From positions 1 to 7,443 of the forward strand of contig JAUQYY010000024.1 in the NCBI GenBank assembly GCA_030587505.1: 7,443 nucleotides of DNA, given 5' to 3'. Positions 5,982-7,443 of the stretch are shown here, piece by piece (the first letter of the stretch is position 1; each line of letters starts with the position of its first letter). The position numbers and the translations under genes were made by a program. The DNA is from Candidatus Sigynarchaeota archaeon (GTDB lineage: Archaea > Asgardarchaeota > Jordarchaeia > Jordarchaeales > Jordarchaeaceae). The notes under the pieces were generated by a model. It was given only the letters and a program-made list of their open reading frames with translations. It was not told the DNA's origin and did no database searches.

Positions 5982-6899
5982 TTGGATGTGAACAAAAGCC
6001 TCCTGACATATTCGATTGTTTTCCTCACACTGGAAGCGCTAGGATTGTTCGGCACCTTTTTCGTTTCGTGGCAGACGGTATACTACTTCCACTCAGCGAA
6101 TCTGATTTACGAGAGTACATTCGGAATCTACACCACCGTATACTACATCGGGCCCCCTGTCACGCTGCCTCCACTATTGGGTTACTGGCTGTTTAGCAGA
6201 TCAATCGCATCCCCGAGGCTGTGGATTGTAATTCCGGTGTATGTTACTCTAAAATCTGTTTTGCTCCTCTTCAAGAGGTTCAATTTGGCCCGCTTGTCGA
6301 TATTCACACCCTTAATCTTCGCCGCTGAGAGATACCTATACATTCAGACCATTTCCACTGCTCAGCCCTGGCTGCTTTTTCTAACGAACACTTTCGTGTA
6401 CGTGCAGCAGGGTATAGGTGGGCTGACCCTACTTTTACTACTCTTCCTAGGAATTTATGGAGTTAACTTCTTCGAAAACTCCTTCATGTTCCCGCTTATC
6501 AAAAAAATCGTGAAACTCTTAAAGGAGCAGCAGGAACTTGAACTCTCCGAAATCGCTAAGGGCAGCGAGTTCAGTGTTAAGCAGTTATACAGCTACCTGA
6601 CCAAGGTGATTGACCAGGGAATAATTCTCGCGGTCCTAACCCCGGATAGGCTGGTTTCATTCGGGAAGCCCGAAGCCAAAGAGTTGATCGTCGAAGCCTT
6701 GGAAAGGGCGCTCCAGAAAAACGAGACACTAAACATCAACGATTTGCGAAGGGTCACGCAGGGCTCGAAAATATGGTTCCCGCCAAAAAGGGAAGAGATT
6801 CTAAACATTATCAGAACCGCCCAGGAAGAAGGAAAACTCCTGGCACTAATTGTTGGCGACGAGATAATCAGACAGCCAGAAACAGGATTCGCATACTAG
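5982..6899 (+). CDS. Multi-pass membrane protein with cytosolic winged-helix tail
   Basis: This 305-residue protein has an N-terminal membrane half and a soluble C-terminal half. Hydrophobic segments fall at about residues 9-30, 52-71, 80-97, 105-123 and 130-162, giving four to six spans. Residues 173-227 resemble a winged-helix DNA-binding fold: KKIVKLLKEQQELELSEIAKGSEFSVKQLYSYLTKVIDQGIILAVL followed by a strand ending RLVSFG. A second α/β segment (230-305) may be another winged helix or a small regulatory domain. Membrane-anchored winged-helix proteins are common in archaea and are thought to link membrane or external signals to transcription; this is inferred from architecture alone. The TTG at 5982 follows GGGAAGGT at reasonable spacing, and a GTG at 5988 is the alternative start. 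The protein family is unknown to me. Confidence 0.85.
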   Translation: MDVNKSLLTYSIVFLTLEALGLFGTFFVSWQTVYYFHSANLIYESTFGIYTTVYYIGPPVTLPPLLGYWLFSRSIASPRLWIVIPVYVTLKSVLLLFKRFNLARLSIFTPLIFAAERYLYIQTISTAQPWLLFLTNTFVYVQQGIGGLTLLLLLFLGIYGVNFFENSFMFPLIKKIVKLLKEQQELELSEIAKGSEFSVKQLYSYLTKVIDQGIILAVLTPDRLVSFGKPEAKELIVEALERALQKNETLNINDLRRVTQGSKIWFPPKREEILNIIRTAQEEGKLLALIVGDEIIRQPETGFAY

Positions 6900-6960
6900 C
6901 GCCTGTGTTAAACGAGCCATCCCTTACAAAAATTAGCAATCCTCATTGAACGCGGTGTTG

Positions 6961-7203
6961 TTAAAGGTAGTATTGCTGGCCGTTTTCTGGAAAATTTTTA
7001 TTTATCGAGTCCATCAGCTTCTCGGCCATCTCAACCATGCCGGCGTTCAGATAGCTTTGAAACGCCCAGACATATTTGTCCCTCGCCTCGCTCACATCAC
7101 CCAGTTCCCTGAAGAGTTCCCCGCTTTTCAGGTATAGGCGCGCCGCCTCCTCGTGCCTGTTCATGGCGTCACCGTAGAGTATGCCGAGGAGTCCTAGGAC
7201 CAC
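6961..7203 (-). CDS. C-terminal part of a TPR-like protein, truncated at a chimeric junction
   Basis: The visible end, about 80 residues, is all-helical with TPR-like spacing: EEAARLYLKSGELFRELGD, then SEARDKYVWAFQSYLNAG, then MAEKLMDSINKNF, and a short tail ending QQYYL. Such repeats mediate protein-protein contacts. It converges on the membrane/winged-helix gene with 61 bases between stops. A GTG at 7203 could be named as a start, but it lies inside a helix with no Shine-Dalgarno site, and the repeat pattern implies a longer N-terminus. The frame stays open further to the right, but that DNA reads as bacterial ftsW on the other strand, so the continuation is accidental. The native N-terminal part is missing from this window. 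Confidence 0.7.
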   Translation of the reverse strand: MVLGLLGILYGDAMNRHEEAARLYLKSGELFRELGDVSEARDKYVWAFQSYLNAGMVEMAEKLMDSINKNFPENGQQYYL

Positions 7204-7443
7204 CGCCTGCTGGTATTTATTCCCGGTATCGGCCGTAGTGTCAATGGTAGCGCCCGCTGGATAACACTTGGCTTTGTGAATTTCCAGGTAGTCGAGGTGG
7301 TCAAGATAATGGTGATTATCTATATGGCCGGATACCTGGTGCGTAAGGCGGATATGGTCAGGATACGGTTTTTTGACACGCTGAAACCTCTGCTGCTGGC
7401 GGCCATGCTGACCGGTATCCTGTTGATCCAGCCTGATATGGGC
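7198..7443 (+). CDS. ftsW: Internal fragment of bacterial cell-division protein FtsW (SEDS family), foreign to the contig
   Basis: From about 7201 to the last base one frame is open and reads as the middle of FtsW, the septal peptidoglycan polymerase of bacteria. Recognisable segments are LLVFIPGIG, SVNGSARWITLG, FQVVEVVKIMVIIYMAGYLVRK, and LKPLLLAAMLTGILLIQPDMG, which match the conserved W-I, E-x-x-K, YLVRK and LLxQPD(M/L)G landmarks of proteobacterial FtsW. A stop (TAG at 7195-7197) closes the frame just before, and no start codon or N-terminal half is present. The far end runs off the window. Arginine is mostly CGC/CGT here, unlike the AGA/AGG-rich genes upstream. Archaea lack peptidoglycan and do not normally carry ftsW, so an assembly or library chimera is the best explanation. 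Confidence 0.88.

Noticed and set aside
7198..7443. Recent transfer of ftsW into an archaeon
   Set aside because: Only an internal piece is present, with no start, and it breaks a TPR gene at the same point. A chimeric join is simpler.
7201..7443. Minus-strand open frame continuing the TPR gene to the right edge
   Set aside because: It has no stop, but the plus-strand reading is a clear FtsW match in the same codon register. The antisense openness is a by-product.
1..7443. CRISPR array, insertion sequence or phage module
   Set aside because: There are no regularly spaced direct repeats, no transposase-like frame and no terminal inverted repeats anywhere in the window.

Overview
The window looks like a fragment of an archaeal chromosome from a metagenome, with a foreign bacterial tail at its right end. 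The archaeal signs are TATA-like (box A) elements about 25-35 bases ahead of starts, T-rich terminators, Shine-Dalgarno sites of the GAGGTG type, TTG starts, frequent AGA/AGG arginine codons, and proteins of archaeal type: an archaeal-style endonuclease IV relative, a divergent galactokinase-class GHMP kinase, a longin/roadblock-like protein and a membrane-anchored winged-helix protein. Nothing here fixes the phylum; I can only say Archaea, with a lineage related to Thermoproteota or a deep euryarchaeal group as a guess.

Layout. Positions 1-240 hold an uncertain left edge, perhaps the beginning of a truncated minus-strand gene, plus an AT-rich promoter-like zone. A small four-helix membrane protein (395-760, +) follows, with its own box A, Shine-Dalgarno and oligo-T terminator. 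Next comes a three-gene minus-strand cluster, read from right to left: an endonuclease IV-like TIM barrel (4378-3554), a galactokinase-like GHMP kinase (3525-2281) and a class V aminotransferase of the alanine-glyoxylate/serine-pyruvate type (2183-1035). The first two genes are 28 bases apart and probably co-transcribed. The third follows 97 bases later and may have an additional promoter. A 134-base divergent promoter region separates this cluster from a plus-strand gene (4513-5634). That gene encodes an N-terminal longin/roadblock-like domain followed by two tandem copies of a domain that resembles the NucS/RecB-type nuclease core but lacks the catalytic E-x-K. A hairpin terminator and about 350 bases without a gene lead to a plus-strand membrane protein with a cytosolic winged-helix tail (5982-6899). 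The C-terminal part of a TPR-like protein lies on the minus strand (6961 to about 7200).

Right end. From about position 7200 to the end, the plus strand encodes an internal piece of the bacterial cell-division/SEDS protein FtsW, of proteobacterial type. It has no start and breaks directly into the archaeal TPR gene. The simplest explanation is a chimeric assembly or library join, so the window should not be read as an archaeon carrying ftsW.

Functional links are limited. The minus-strand cluster could combine sugar phosphorylation with amino-group transfer, but no complete pathway is visible. The most unusual native gene is the longin plus tandem pseudo-nuclease protein.
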